DNA of 64,000 bases from Nocardia lijiangensis NBRC 108240 (GTDB lineage Bacteria; Actinomycetota; Actinomycetes; Mycobacteriales; Mycobacteriaceae), in NCBI RefSeq assembly GCF_001613045.1, contig NZ_BDBP01000024.1:1-64000 (forward strand), written 5' to 3'. The notes under the pieces are model-generated. The model had not been told where the DNA came from and did no database searches. It was given only the letters and a program-made list of their open reading frames with translations. Numbering within the stretch: the first letter of the stretch is position 1; each line of letters starts with the position of its first letter. Below, piece after piece: positions 56,673-64,000 of the stretch. A program made the translations under genes and the position numbers.

Positions 56673-56785
56673 TTCACGACTCTACGGACACACTGCCGTG
56701 AGACAGTGATACGCAGACGCGCGCAATGTGATCTACATCACTCGGCACTGGGCATTTTGTCGGACCTAGATGGCATGGTGTTCGG

Positions 56786-59068
56786 ATGCCATCTACCGAA
56801 TCGGCCGCTACCGTCGATGTCATCCGGGTACTCGGAGCCAGCGAGCACAACCTGCGCAACGTTTCGCTGGAGATCCCGAAGAACAAGATCACCGTCTTCA
56901 CCGGCGTGTCCGGATCGGGCAAGTCCTCCATCGTGTTCGACACCATCGCCGTGGAATCCCAGCGCCAGCTCTACGCCACCTTCCCGGCGTTCATCCTGAA
57001 CTTCCTGCCGCGGTACGAACGCCCGCACGCCGAGGCGATCGAGAACCTGACCGCGCCGGTCATCATCGACCAGCAACCGGTCGGCGGCGGTCCGCGCTCC
57101 ACGGTCGGCACCATGACGGACATCTACTCGATGGTGCGCGCCATGTTCGCCCGATTCGGTTCGCCCTCGGCCGGATTCGTCTACAACTATTCGTTCAACG
57201 TCCCGCAGGGCATGTGCCCGGACTGCGACGGACTCGGCATGACCGTGCGCGCCGATCCGGACCGCCTGGTCGACCGCACCAAATCGCTCAACGAGGGGGC
57301 CATCCTGCTCCCCGGTTACGGTGTGGGCAGCGGTGATTGGCAGCTCTACGGCAATTCCGGCCGCTTCGATCCGGACAAGAAGCTGGCCGACTACTCCGAG
57401 GCCGAGTACCAGGACTTCCTGTACGGCAGCGGCGGCAAGGTGGAGCTGACCTTCGCGAAGGGCACCTGGAAAGCCAACTACGAAGGGCTCGCCGCGAAGT
57501 TCACCCGCACTCGCTTGCAGCGCGACACCTCGACACTGAGCGAGAAGACCCGCGAGCAGATGCAGAAGTTCCTCACCGAGGGCGTCTGCCCGACCTGTCA
57601 GGGTGCGCGGCTCAATGCCGCCGCGCTGGCCACCGAGATCGGCGAGCGAAACATCGCCGACTGGTCGAGGATGCAGATCACCGATCTGATGGCGGTACTC
57701 GACGAGATCACCGACCCCGCGGCGCTCGGCCTGGCCGACGCCATCCGGACGGCGCTCCGGCGGGTGGCCGACATCGGGCTCGGATACCTGAGCCTGGACC
57801 GGCCCACCTCGACCCTCTCCGGCGGCGAGGGCCAGCGGCTCAAGATGATCAAGCATCTGTCCAGCACGCTGATTGGGATGACCTACATCTTCGACGAACC
57901 CAGCGTCGGACTGCATCCGCGCGATGTCGGCAGGCTCAACGATCTCCTGAAAGCGCTGCGAGACAAGGGCAATACCGTGCTGGTGGTCGAGCACGACCCG
58001 GACGTCATCCAGATCGCCGATCATGTCGTGGACGTCGGTCCGCGCGCCGGTGTGCACGGCGGGCAGGTGGTGTTCCAAGGCAGCTTCGCCGAGCTGCGCG
58101 CCGCCGACACACCCACCGGCGCCGGTCTGCGCAGGCCTTTCACCGTCAAGGACACCTTCCGTGTCGCCACCGGCGAACTGCTCATCGAGCACGCCGCCGT
58201 GCACAACCTGCGCGACGTCACCGTCGGCATCCCCACCGGGATACTGACCTCCATCACCGGCGTGGCAGGCTCGGGCAAGAGCAGTCTCATCCGGGACGTG
58301 TTCGTGCGCGAGCACCCCGAGGCGCTGTTCGTCGACCAGTCGCCCATCGGCGCGTCCTCCCGGTCCACTCCGGCAACCTATCTGGGACTGATGGATCCGA
58401 TCCGCAAGCTGTTCGCCAAGGCGACGGGGGAGTCGCCGAGCCTGTTCAGCTTCAACTCCGACGGTGCATGCAAGCAGTGCGAGGGCCGCGGTGTGATCAT
58501 CACCGAGGTCGCCTACATGGACCCGGTCACCACGCACTGCGACGCCTGCGACGGCCGCCGCTTCTCCGAGGACGTGCTGGGGCACACGCTGCGCGGCAAA
58601 TCCATCGCGGACGTGCTGGAGATGTCGGCGGAGGAGGCGCTCGGCTTCTTCACGGAGAAAGCGCTGAATACCAAGTTGCGCACCATGAACGAGGTCGGCT
58701 TGGAGTACCTGAGCCTGGGGCAGGCGATGAGCACCCTGTCCGGTGGTGAACGCCAGCGCATCAAGCTGGCCACCCAGTTGCAGAACACCGGGTCGGTCTA
58801 CGTACTGGACGAGCCGACCACCGGTCTGCACATGTCCGATGTCGACACCCTGCTCGCGCTCATGGACGGGCTCGTCGAACGCGGCAACACCGTCGTCGTC
58901 ATCGAACACAATCTCGACGTCGTCGCCCACTCCGACTGGGTGATCGACCTCGGACCCGACGGCGGTAAAGACGGCGGCCAGGTCGTTTTCACCGGCACCC
59001 CCGCCGACCTCCTGAATCACCCGACTTCCCTGACCGGCGAGTACCTGCGTAAGTACAAGGCGGCCTGA
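56786..59068 (+). CDS. Short UvrA-like ABC ATPase (DrrC/UvrA2 type)
   Basis: A 760-residue twin ABC protein of the UvrA superfamily. First P-loop GVSGSGKSS (about 40-48) and second GVAGSGKSS (about 498); signature motifs TLSGGEGQRLK and TLSGGERQRIK; zinc-finger cysteines CPDC...CPTC and CKQC...CDAC. It is about 200 residues shorter than housekeeping UvrA, because the UvrB-binding and first zinc regions are reduced. Similar proteins (DrrC) protect antibiotic producers from DNA intercalators. The housekeeping uvrA is expected elsewhere. Followed by a strong terminator. Confidence 0.9.
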   Translation: MPSTESAATVDVIRVLGASEHNLRNVSLEIPKNKITVFTGVSGSGKSSIVFDTIAVESQRQLYATFPAFILNFLPRYERPHAEAIENLTAPVIIDQQPVGGGPRSTVGTMTDIYSMVRAMFARFGSPSAGFVYNYSFNVPQGMCPDCDGLGMTVRADPDRLVDRTKSLNEGAILLPGYGVGSGDWQLYGNSGRFDPDKKLADYSEAEYQDFLYGSGGKVELTFAKGTWKANYEGLAAKFTRTRLQRDTSTLSEKTREQMQKFLTEGVCPTCQGARLNAAALATEIGERNIADWSRMQITDLMAVLDEITDPAALGLADAIRTALRRVADIGLGYLSLDRPTSTLSGGEGQRLKMIKHLSSTLIGMTYIFDEPSVGLHPRDVGRLNDLLKALRDKGNTVLVVEHDPDVIQIADHVVDVGPRAGVHGGQVVFQGSFAELRAADTPTGAGLRRPFTVKDTFRVATGELLIEHAAVHNLRDVTVGIPTGILTSITGVAGSGKSSLIRDVFVREHPEALFVDQSPIGASSRSTPATYLGLMDPIRKLFAKATGESPSLFSFNSDGACKQCEGRGVIITEVAYMDPVTTHCDACDGRRFSEDVLGHTLRGKSIADVLEMSAEEALGFFTEKALNTKLRTMNEVGLEYLSLGQAMSTLSGGERQRIKLATQLQNTGSVYVLDEPTTGLHMSDVDTLLALMDGLVERGNTVVVIEHNLDVVAHSDWVIDLGPDGGKDGGQVVFTGTPADLLNHPTSLTGEYLRKYKAA

Positions 59069-59077
59069 CCCGGTCCG

Positions 59078-59123
59078 AAGCCCGCGGCCGCACCGGCGAG
59101 AATCGGTGCGGCGGCGGGCTTTT
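59078..59123 (+). terminator. Rho-independent terminator after the UvrA-like gene
   Basis: An 18-base stem (59078-59095 with 59104-59121, one mismatch) has an eight-base loop and is followed by a short T-run. It is the most canonical intrinsic terminator in the window. Confidence 0.85.
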
Positions 59124-59195
59124 ACCTTCTCGCTGCGCAGTCGAGCACGACCGGCGCTGGCGGGTCCCTGGGTGAGGCACCGTTAGGATTCGCGC

Positions 59196-59660
59196 ATGCA
59201 TGTGCGGAAGGGGGCCTCTCGGCGGCCGGACACGGTGTTCCGATCGATGCGGACGACGCTGGGAGTGGCGGCCGCCTGCCTGGGGCTCGCCGCGATCTGC
59301 GTGCTCGCGATCGTGACCGGCACGGCGGTGATCGCGGGCAAGATCGGTGCGCTGGTGTTCCTCGCGATCGGCGCCGAGATGGCGTGGTCCGGGATGCGGC
59401 GCAGGCCGGACCTGGTGATCACCGACGAAGGCGTGGAGCACCAGGAGTTCGGGCGCATCGCGTGGTCGACCGTGGATCACGTCCGGGTGCGCCGCTGCCC
59501 GAGCGGCGACGCCATCGATCTGGTCCTGATCCATCCGGATCAGGAGTACGCGGTCGCCACCGCGCCGTCCATTCCGATGACCTCGCTGTCGGTCCCGCTG
59601 CTGCACGTCACCGAGGCGATGCGCAGACACCGGCCGCAACTCGAGGTCACGGCCGACTGA
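59196..59660 (+). CDS. bPH-like membrane protein
   Basis: A 154-residue protein with two adjacent membrane helices (about 21-41 and 46-62), followed by a small beta domain starting PDLVITDEGVEHQEFGRIAWSTVDHVRV. That pattern is typical of bacterial pleckstrin-homology-like membrane proteins. The cytoplasmic N-terminus is basic. Function unknown. Confidence 0.7.
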   Translation: MHVRKGASRRPDTVFRSMRTTLGVAAACLGLAAICVLAIVTGTAVIAGKIGALVFLAIGAEMAWSGMRRRPDLVITDEGVEHQEFGRIAWSTVDHVRVRRCPSGDAIDLVLIHPDQEYAVATAPSIPMTSLSVPLLHVTEAMRRHRPQLEVTAD

Positions 59661-59675
59661 AGCGGCGACAAGCGC

Positions 59676-60284
59676 TCAGGCGGCCGCGTATTCGATGAGC
59701 CAGGACGGGAATTCGGTGAGGTCGTTCAGGACGACATCGGCTCCCGCCGCGCGCAGCTCGACGGCGTCACACGGCCCGGTGACGACGCCCACCGCCAGCG
59801 CGTCGGCGGCCTTGGCGCCGCGCATGTCGCCCGCGTGATCGCCGACGTAGACCGCCGCACCCTGCGCGCGCAATGCCTCGGCCTTGCCTGTCGACCACAG
59901 CCCACCCGCGAGGTGGTCGATCCGCCAGCCCAGCTCGTCGAGATGGAGCTGCGCGTGCGGCTGGTATTTGCCGGTCACCACCATCAGCCGTCCGCTGCGC
60001 GCGGTCACCGCGTCGAGGGCCGCGCCCGCGCCCGGCATGGCGGGGATGCGCGGCACCACGTCGGGATACAGCTCGCGGTAGCGGGCGATCAACGCGGGAA
60101 TGAGCTCGTCGGGCGCGCCCGCCTCGGCGAGCAGCAGACCGAGCGGCGGGCCGAGCCGCTCCACGAAGTCGGCGCCGCGCAGCGGCAGCTGGAATTCCGC
60201 GGCGACGGTGTCGATGGCGAACGAGACTCCCGGTCGCGAGTCGATCAGTGTCATGTCGAGGTCGAAGCCGACGGTCCAGGTCAC
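59676..60284 (-). CDS. HAD superfamily phosphatase
   Basis: A 202-residue HAD hydrolase with all motifs: DLDMT (motif I), VVTGK (II), the lysine in STGKAEAL (III) and YVGDHAGDMRGA (IV). The helical cap inserted after motif I suggests a phosphoglycolate-phosphatase-like subgroup. A link to RuBisCO oxygenation product removal is tempting, but the gene is 42 kb from the cbb operon and the substrate is not provable. GTG start. Confidence 0.87.
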   Translation of the reverse strand: MTWTVGFDLDMTLIDSRPGVSFAIDTVAAEFQLPLRGADFVERLGPPLGLLLAEAGAPDELIPALIARYRELYPDVVPRIPAMPGAGAALDAVTARSGRLMVVTGKYQPHAQLHLDELGWRIDHLAGGLWSTGKAEALRAQGAAVYVGDHAGDMRGAKAADALAVGVVTGPCDAVELRAAGADVVLNDLTEFPSWLIEYAAA

Positions 60285-60399
60285 CCATCGACTCTAGAGG
60301 GGCACGGCCGGATGGCTGCGCTCGACCGCTGGGTTCCCGCTGACGGAAGTCCGAGGTCGCGGTGCCGCGGGCGGCCTGGTCGCGCGGTGGAGGTCGCGT

Positions 60400-60774
60400 T
60401 CAGCGCGCGAAAGGGTCGAATCGGCGTCCGGTGAGCCGGGCAGGGAGGGGGCCGACGGTGTCGATGTCGTCGAGGTCCTGGAAGGTGGCGCTCGCGGTGC
60501 CGGTGAACTCCGTGTCGCGAATGGTCAGCTCGAATCGCACGACACCCTTGCGTATGCGGCTCGGATCGTCGCGGTCGACCGTGAATTCCAGGAACGCGCC
60601 GGTGACTCGTGCTCCGTCGGCTTCCCAGACGCCCATGCCGTTGCTGTCGCTGGTGGCTCGGTTGCCGTGGTCCGGGTTCGACTGGAGCATGGTGCCGTCC
60701 GCGTGGAAGGTCATGACGTGGTGGGAGAACGGCGCGCCGTCGGCGATCACCTCCCACACGCCGATCACACTCAT
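60400..60774 (-). CDS. Small lipocalin-like protein
   Basis: A 124-residue beta-rich protein. The pattern of repeated strands GVWEVIADGAPFSHHVMTFHADGTMLQSNPDHG, GVWEADGARVTGAFLEF and VRFELTIRDTEFTGTASATF suggests a small calycin/lipocalin-like barrel, as in several uncharacterised bacterial proteins. It is the last gene of an operon overlapping the aminotransferase stop (ATGA). Confidence 0.65.
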   Translation of the reverse strand: MSVIGVWEVIADGAPFSHHVMTFHADGTMLQSNPDHGNRATSDSNGMGVWEADGARVTGAFLEFTVDRDDPSRIRKGVVRFELTIRDTEFTGTASATFQDLDDIDTVGPLPARLTGRRFDPFAR

Positions 60775-61943
60775 CGGGCCCCGCACACGCCGGCCAGCAG
60801 GGCGATGCCGCGGTCGATCTCGGCGTGCGGCACGCCCGCGAAGCTGAGTCGCATCGCGTTGCGGGGCGCGTCGTCCCCGGCGAAGAACATGGCCCCGGGG
60901 ATGAAAGCCACCCCGGCCTCCAGCGCGGGCATCGCCAGCGCAACGGCGTCGAAATCGGCAGGGCCCTCGACCCAGACGAACATGCCGCCGTCCGGGTCGG
61001 TCCAGGAGAATTCGTCGGGGAAGTGCCGTTCCAGCGCGGTCGTGACCGCGTCCAGTTTGGCGGCGTACGCGGCGACGATGTGGTCCAGATGCGCGGATGC
61101 CGCTGCGCTGTCGAGGAATTCGGCGGCGATCGCCTGGTTGAGCACCGAGGTCTGCATGTCGATGCCCTGTTTCAGGGCAAGCACGGGTTCGACGAGCCGA
61201 TCGGGCAGCACGGTGATGCCGATGCGCAACGCGGGGGCAAGGGTTTTCGACAGTGACGTGATGTAGACGGTGTTGTCCGGGGCGTAGGACCAGAACGCGG
61301 GCAGCCGCGCGCCGCGGTAGCGCAGATCGGTGTAGACGTCGTCCTCCACCACCAGCGCGCCGCGCCGCACGATCACTTCCGCGAGCTGCCGTCGCCGGGC
61401 CGCGGACATGGTGCGGCCGGTCGGGTTGTGGAAGGTCGGGAGCAGATAGACGAACGCGGTGTCGTGCAGTGCCAGCGCAGCGTCCAGCGCGTCGGGAAGC
61501 ATGCCGAATTCGTCCGACCCGATACCGACGGTCCGCGTGCCGTGGCTGCGGAACACCTTCAGCGCCGGGCCGTAGGTCGGCGTCTCCACCAACACGACCG
61601 CACCCGGATCGAGCACGGCCATGCAGACATTGTGCAACGCGCCCGATCCGCCGGTGGCGATGTGCAGCCGGTGTGCCTGGCACCCGATTCCACGGCCGGA
61701 CAACAGTTTCCGCACCTGCTCCAGCAGTGGCGGGAAACCCTGTGTCAGACCGTACTGCACGGCCGCGTTCCCGTACTTGGCGATGGCGTCCGCGGCCGCC
61801 GCCGCGATCAGCGCACCGGGCAGCAGCGCGGGGTCCGGTGCGCCGACGGCGAACGAGATCACCGCGGGGTGGCGCGCCAGCGCGGCGAAGGCGTCGTCGA
61901 TCTGTCCGCTCCGGGCGGCCCCGCGTCCGACCGTGACGCTCAC
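60771..61943 (-). CDS. PLP-dependent aminotransferase, class I/II (MocR-like fold, no HTH)
   Basis: A 390-residue fold-type I aminotransferase of the AAT/2-aminoadipate subgroup. The N-terminal ISFAVGAPDPALLP, ATGGSGALHNV, YLLPTFHNPTGRTMS and the PLP lysine in ITSLSKTLAPALRIG are all present; the arginine for the carboxylate is in NAMRLSFAG. It lacks the GntR winged helix of true MocR regulators. GTG at 61943 overlaps the cupin stop (GTGA). Probably works with the cupin and small-barrel proteins on one amino-acid-derived substrate. Confidence 0.88.
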   Translation of the reverse strand: MSVTVGRGAARSGQIDDAFAALARHPAVISFAVGAPDPALLPGALIAAAAADAIAKYGNAAVQYGLTQGFPPLLEQVRKLLSGRGIGCQAHRLHIATGGSGALHNVCMAVLDPGAVVLVETPTYGPALKVFRSHGTRTVGIGSDEFGMLPDALDAALALHDTAFVYLLPTFHNPTGRTMSAARRRQLAEVIVRRGALVVEDDVYTDLRYRGARLPAFWSYAPDNTVYITSLSKTLAPALRIGITVLPDRLVEPVLALKQGIDMQTSVLNQAIAAEFLDSAAASAHLDHIVAAYAAKLDAVTTALERHFPDEFSWTDPDGGMFVWVEGPADFDAVALAMPALEAGVAFIPGAMFFAGDDAPRNAMRLSFAGVPHAEIDRGIALLAGVCGAR

Positions 61944-62398
61944 GCGTGTGCCACGGCGAGTTCCCGCCGCAACCGCACAGCGATGTCCGCTGCCTCGGCA
62001 TCGTATTCCGGCGCCAGCACCAGATCGTCGGTGAAGAGCGGATCGGTGCGGATGTCGACGGCCGTCAATTCCTCGGTGTCGCTGAGGTTCACCGCCACGG
62101 GCACGATGCTCTTGGGGATGTAGAGGAACTCGCCGGGTCCGTGCAGCAGCGGCGTCAGTTCCGGGCCGACCAGCGTCGCCGCCCGCCCTTGCAGGCACAG
62201 CACGATGGTCTCGCTGTGCGCGTGGTAGTGCGCCGCGGCTACCTTGCCCGGCGCCATGGTGATCATGGCCGCCGAAATTCCCTCGGCGCCACAGGTTTCC
62301 GTCGTCACGCACGGGATCAGGTGCTGGCCGTGGCTGCCCACCGTCATGGCGTGGTCGGCCGCGGCGATCACACGCGCTGTCTTCACGACATCTTTCAT
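61940..62398 (-). CDS. Cupin-domain protein
   Basis: A 152-residue single cupin. The first motif is HYHAHSETIVLCLQGRA and the second is GPGEFLYIPKSIVPVAVNLSD, where the second-motif histidine is missing, so metal binding may be incomplete. The ATG at 62398 is preferred; a frame beginning at 62413 adds five residues. It leads a three-gene operon in which every junction overlaps by four bases. Confidence 0.78.
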   Translation of the reverse strand: MKDVVKTARVIAAADHAMTVGSHGQHLIPCVTTETCGAEGISAAMITMAPGKVAAAHYHAHSETIVLCLQGRAATLVGPELTPLLHGPGEFLYIPKSIVPVAVNLSDTEELTAVDIRTDPLFTDDLVLAPEYDAEAADIAVRLRRELAVAHA

Positions 62399-62659
62399 CG
62401 AGCATCCCAACATCGAGGCCGGTCGGTATGTGCCCGAACGTAAGTCACGCCGGGGTAGGGGAGAAGGCTCCCGATCCCGATTTCATCCGGTCTTCGGCGG
62501 GACTTCCCTCGGCGCCGACGGAAGTTCATCTCGGGAGTGACCAAGATCAAATTCTCGGCCCCGCAGAACATCAGCGGCGCCAACGGAATGCGGCGACTCG
62601 ACCGGAACGCGGTCACGGCAATGCCGTGGCATACCCGAATTGCCAGGCCCGCGGGCCGG

Positions 62660-64000
62660 TCAGTCCGTGCAGCGGGTCCCGTCCGCGGGCAGCACGCCGT
62701 CGTAGAGGTAGGCGACTACGGCGGCGTCCACGCAGGCGGAACCGTTGTCGAAGGCGATGTGACCGTCGTGTTCGCTGATCACGAGCACGGCGTCGGCCAG
62801 GGTGGCGGCGACGTTCTCGGCGTCCTCGACCGGCGTGGCCAGGTCGCCGCTGTTGTTGAGCAGCAGGATGGGCGGCGCGCCCGCCGCGTCCACGCCCTCC
62901 GACTCCTGGGTCGGCCGCACCGGCCAGAACAGGCACAGCGGGGTGCTGAACACCCGGTTCGCGCCGAACAGCGGTGAGCGTGCGGCCGCCCATTCGGCCT
63001 CACGCGCCAGTTCCCCGAGAATCACGTCCTCGGGCTTCGACTGCCACCCGCTCGGGTCGTCGTTCAGGCATTCGACCGACCAGAACGCCGGATCGGACGA
63101 GCTGTAGCGGCCCCGTTCGCGGCCGACATACCGATCGGCCAGCTCGGCCAGTCCGGTGCCGTCGCCGCGCAGAGCGTCGGCGAACGCGCTCTCGAACCGC
63201 GGCCAGTAGCGCTCGTCGTAGGTCGCCTGGAAGATGCCGAGCAGTGCCAGATTGGAGCCGACCCGGCGGCCGTCGGAGGCCGGGATGGGCGCGGCGTCCA
63301 CCCGAGCGATGAGATCTCGCAGCCGCTGCATGGCGGCTTCTGCGTCGTTGCCGACGGGACAGTCCGTGCGCTGCGCACACGCGTCGAGCATGGTGCGCAC
63401 CAAGCGATCCCGCGGCGCGAGCTCACCGGGCGGTGGCGGTCCGTCGGGTGTGTCCGGCGAGTCCCACCGGTCGGTCGTCAGGCTCGGGTCGTCGATGGAA
63501 TCCAGCACCATTCGCCCGACTCGATCCGGGAACTGCTCGGCATACAGCTGTCCGATCCGGGTGCCGTAGGAGAAGCCGAAGAAGTTCAGCTTCGCCTCGC
63601 CGAGCGCCGAGCGCATGATGTCCATGTCGCGCACCACGGACTCGGTGCCGACGAACCCGAGCAAGTTTCCAGTGTTGCGCAGGCACGCGGTGGCGTAGCG
63701 GCGGTGCGCGTCGGCGACGAGGCGACGGCCCGCCTCGTCGACCGGGGTGAAATCGGTGGCCAGGTAGTCGTCCATCGCGCGGTCGCTCAGGCACCGCACC
63801 GGTGCGGTGCGGCCGACGCCCCGGGGGTCGAAACCGACCAGGTCGTAGCGGATGCGGAACTTGCGCAACCCGGTGTCCTCCGGGGCGAGCGCGGAAAGCA
63901 CGTGCTCGTAACCGGATTCGCCGGGGCCACCCGGGTTGACGGTGAGCACGCCGATGCGCTGGCCGGGATTGGTGGCGCGCAGGCGCACCAGCGGCATGGT
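62660..64000 (-). CDS. S33 family exported aminopeptidase/hydrolase, N-terminus outside window
   Basis: C-terminal ~445 residues of an alpha/beta hydrolase of the tripeptidyl-aminopeptidase type. The oxyanion region is VNPGGPGESGYEHV, the nucleophile elbow is GFSYGT, the catalytic aspartate lies in NNSGDLATPVEDA and the histidine in ISEHDGHIAF. The C-terminal TAP-like domain ends with a cysteine (TRCTD) typical of secreted members with disulfides. The start, and any signal peptide, lies beyond 64000; an internal ATG at 63997 is not the true start. Confidence 0.87.
   Translation of the reverse strand, partial: TMPLVRLRATNPGQRIGVLTVNPGGPGESGYEHVLSALAPEDTGLRKFRIRYDLVGFDPRGVGRTAPVRCLSDRAMDDYLATDFTPVDEAGRRLVADAHRRYATACLRNTGNLLGFVGTESVVRDMDIMRSALGEAKLNFFGFSYGTRIGQLYAEQFPDRVGRMVLDSIDDPSLTTDRWDSPDTPDGPPPPGELAPRDRLVRTMLDACAQRTDCPVGNDAEAAMQRLRDLIARVDAAPIPASDGRRVGSNLALLGIFQATYDERYWPRFESAFADALRGDGTGLAELADRYVGRERGRYSSSDPAFWSVECLNDDPSGWQSKPEDVILGELAREAEWAAARSPLFGANRVFSTPLCLFWPVRPTQESEGVDAAGAPPILLLNNSGDLATPVEDAENVAATLADAVLVISEHDGHIAFDNGSACVDAAVVAYLYDGVLPADGTRCTD

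Noticed and set aside
56738..59020. 760-codon minus-strand frame
   Set aside because: Exact antisense of the UvrA-like gene, whose motifs are unmistakable on the plus strand.
59676..60284. HAD phosphatase as the phosphoglycolate phosphatase (CbbZ) of the Calvin module
   Set aside because: The fold fits, but the gene is 42 kb away with no shared regulation visible, so the role was not assigned.

Overview
The window reads as the chromosome of a high-GC actinobacterium of the mycolata, most likely Nocardia or a close relative. The evidence is the nuo operon with a CheY-like gene beside it (the arrangement seen at M. tuberculosis nuoA/Rv3143), a Streptomyces/Nocardia-type conservon, F420-type luciferase-like and DUF3159 proteins, many GTG starts, and ATGA/GTGA stop-start overlaps nearly everywhere. 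No rRNA, tRNA, CRISPR array, transposase or prophage gene was seen.

Left end (1-7.6 kb): complex I genes nuoA-nuoG on the minus strand (nuoG runs off the edge), then a small response-regulator-like gene. 7.7-11.1 kb: a three-gene plus-strand unit of unknown role (flavoprotein-like oxidoreductase, four-helix membrane protein, zinc-ribbon/FHA protein). 11.3-12.1 kb: a divergent MarR/monooxygenase pair around a perfect operator.

12.2-18.1 kb is the metabolic highlight. It is a compact Calvin-Benson-Bassham module: a divergent LysR (CbbR) gene, then red-type form I RuBisCO large and small subunits, the CbbX activase, class I fructose-1,6-bisphosphatase and phosphoribulokinase. It implies capacity for autotrophic CO2 fixation.

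18-32.5 kb is accessory. It holds an SOS-type dinB with a LexA box over its start codon, a PEBP-SRPBCC fusion facing a GntR regulator, a BlaI/M56 pair, an AlkZ-like DNA glycosylase, an orphan membrane-anchored protein, a TetR-controlled DrrAB-type ABC exporter, an HxlR-controlled thioesterase/MFS pair, a Nudix hydrolase and two unknowns. 32.7-39.4 kb: a PEP-synthase/rifampin-phosphotransferase-like enzyme with two small partners, then a complete conservon (cvnA-D).

39.6-46.9 kb: a TauD-like dioxygenase with a DUF3159 membrane protein under a TetR with twin perfect operators, a succinate-semialdehyde dehydrogenase, and an aldehyde dehydrogenase/DUF779 pair with a GAF-winged-helix regulator. 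47.5-51.1 kb: one 1179-residue protein whose middle and C-terminus carry motifs resembling insecticidal Tc toxin A subunits, with no toxin partners nearby. This is the strongest candidate for something undescribed.

51-64 kb: a small lipoprotein, an NPP-type phosphohydrolase, a SnoaL-like protein, a TetR/SDR pair with tandem operators, an LLM-class oxidoreductase, a methyltransferase, a short DrrC-type UvrA, a bPH-like membrane protein, a HAD phosphatase, a tightly overlapped cupin/aminotransferase/small-protein operon, and the C-terminal part of an S33 exported peptidase. All family calls rest on motif recognition by eye; no search was run.
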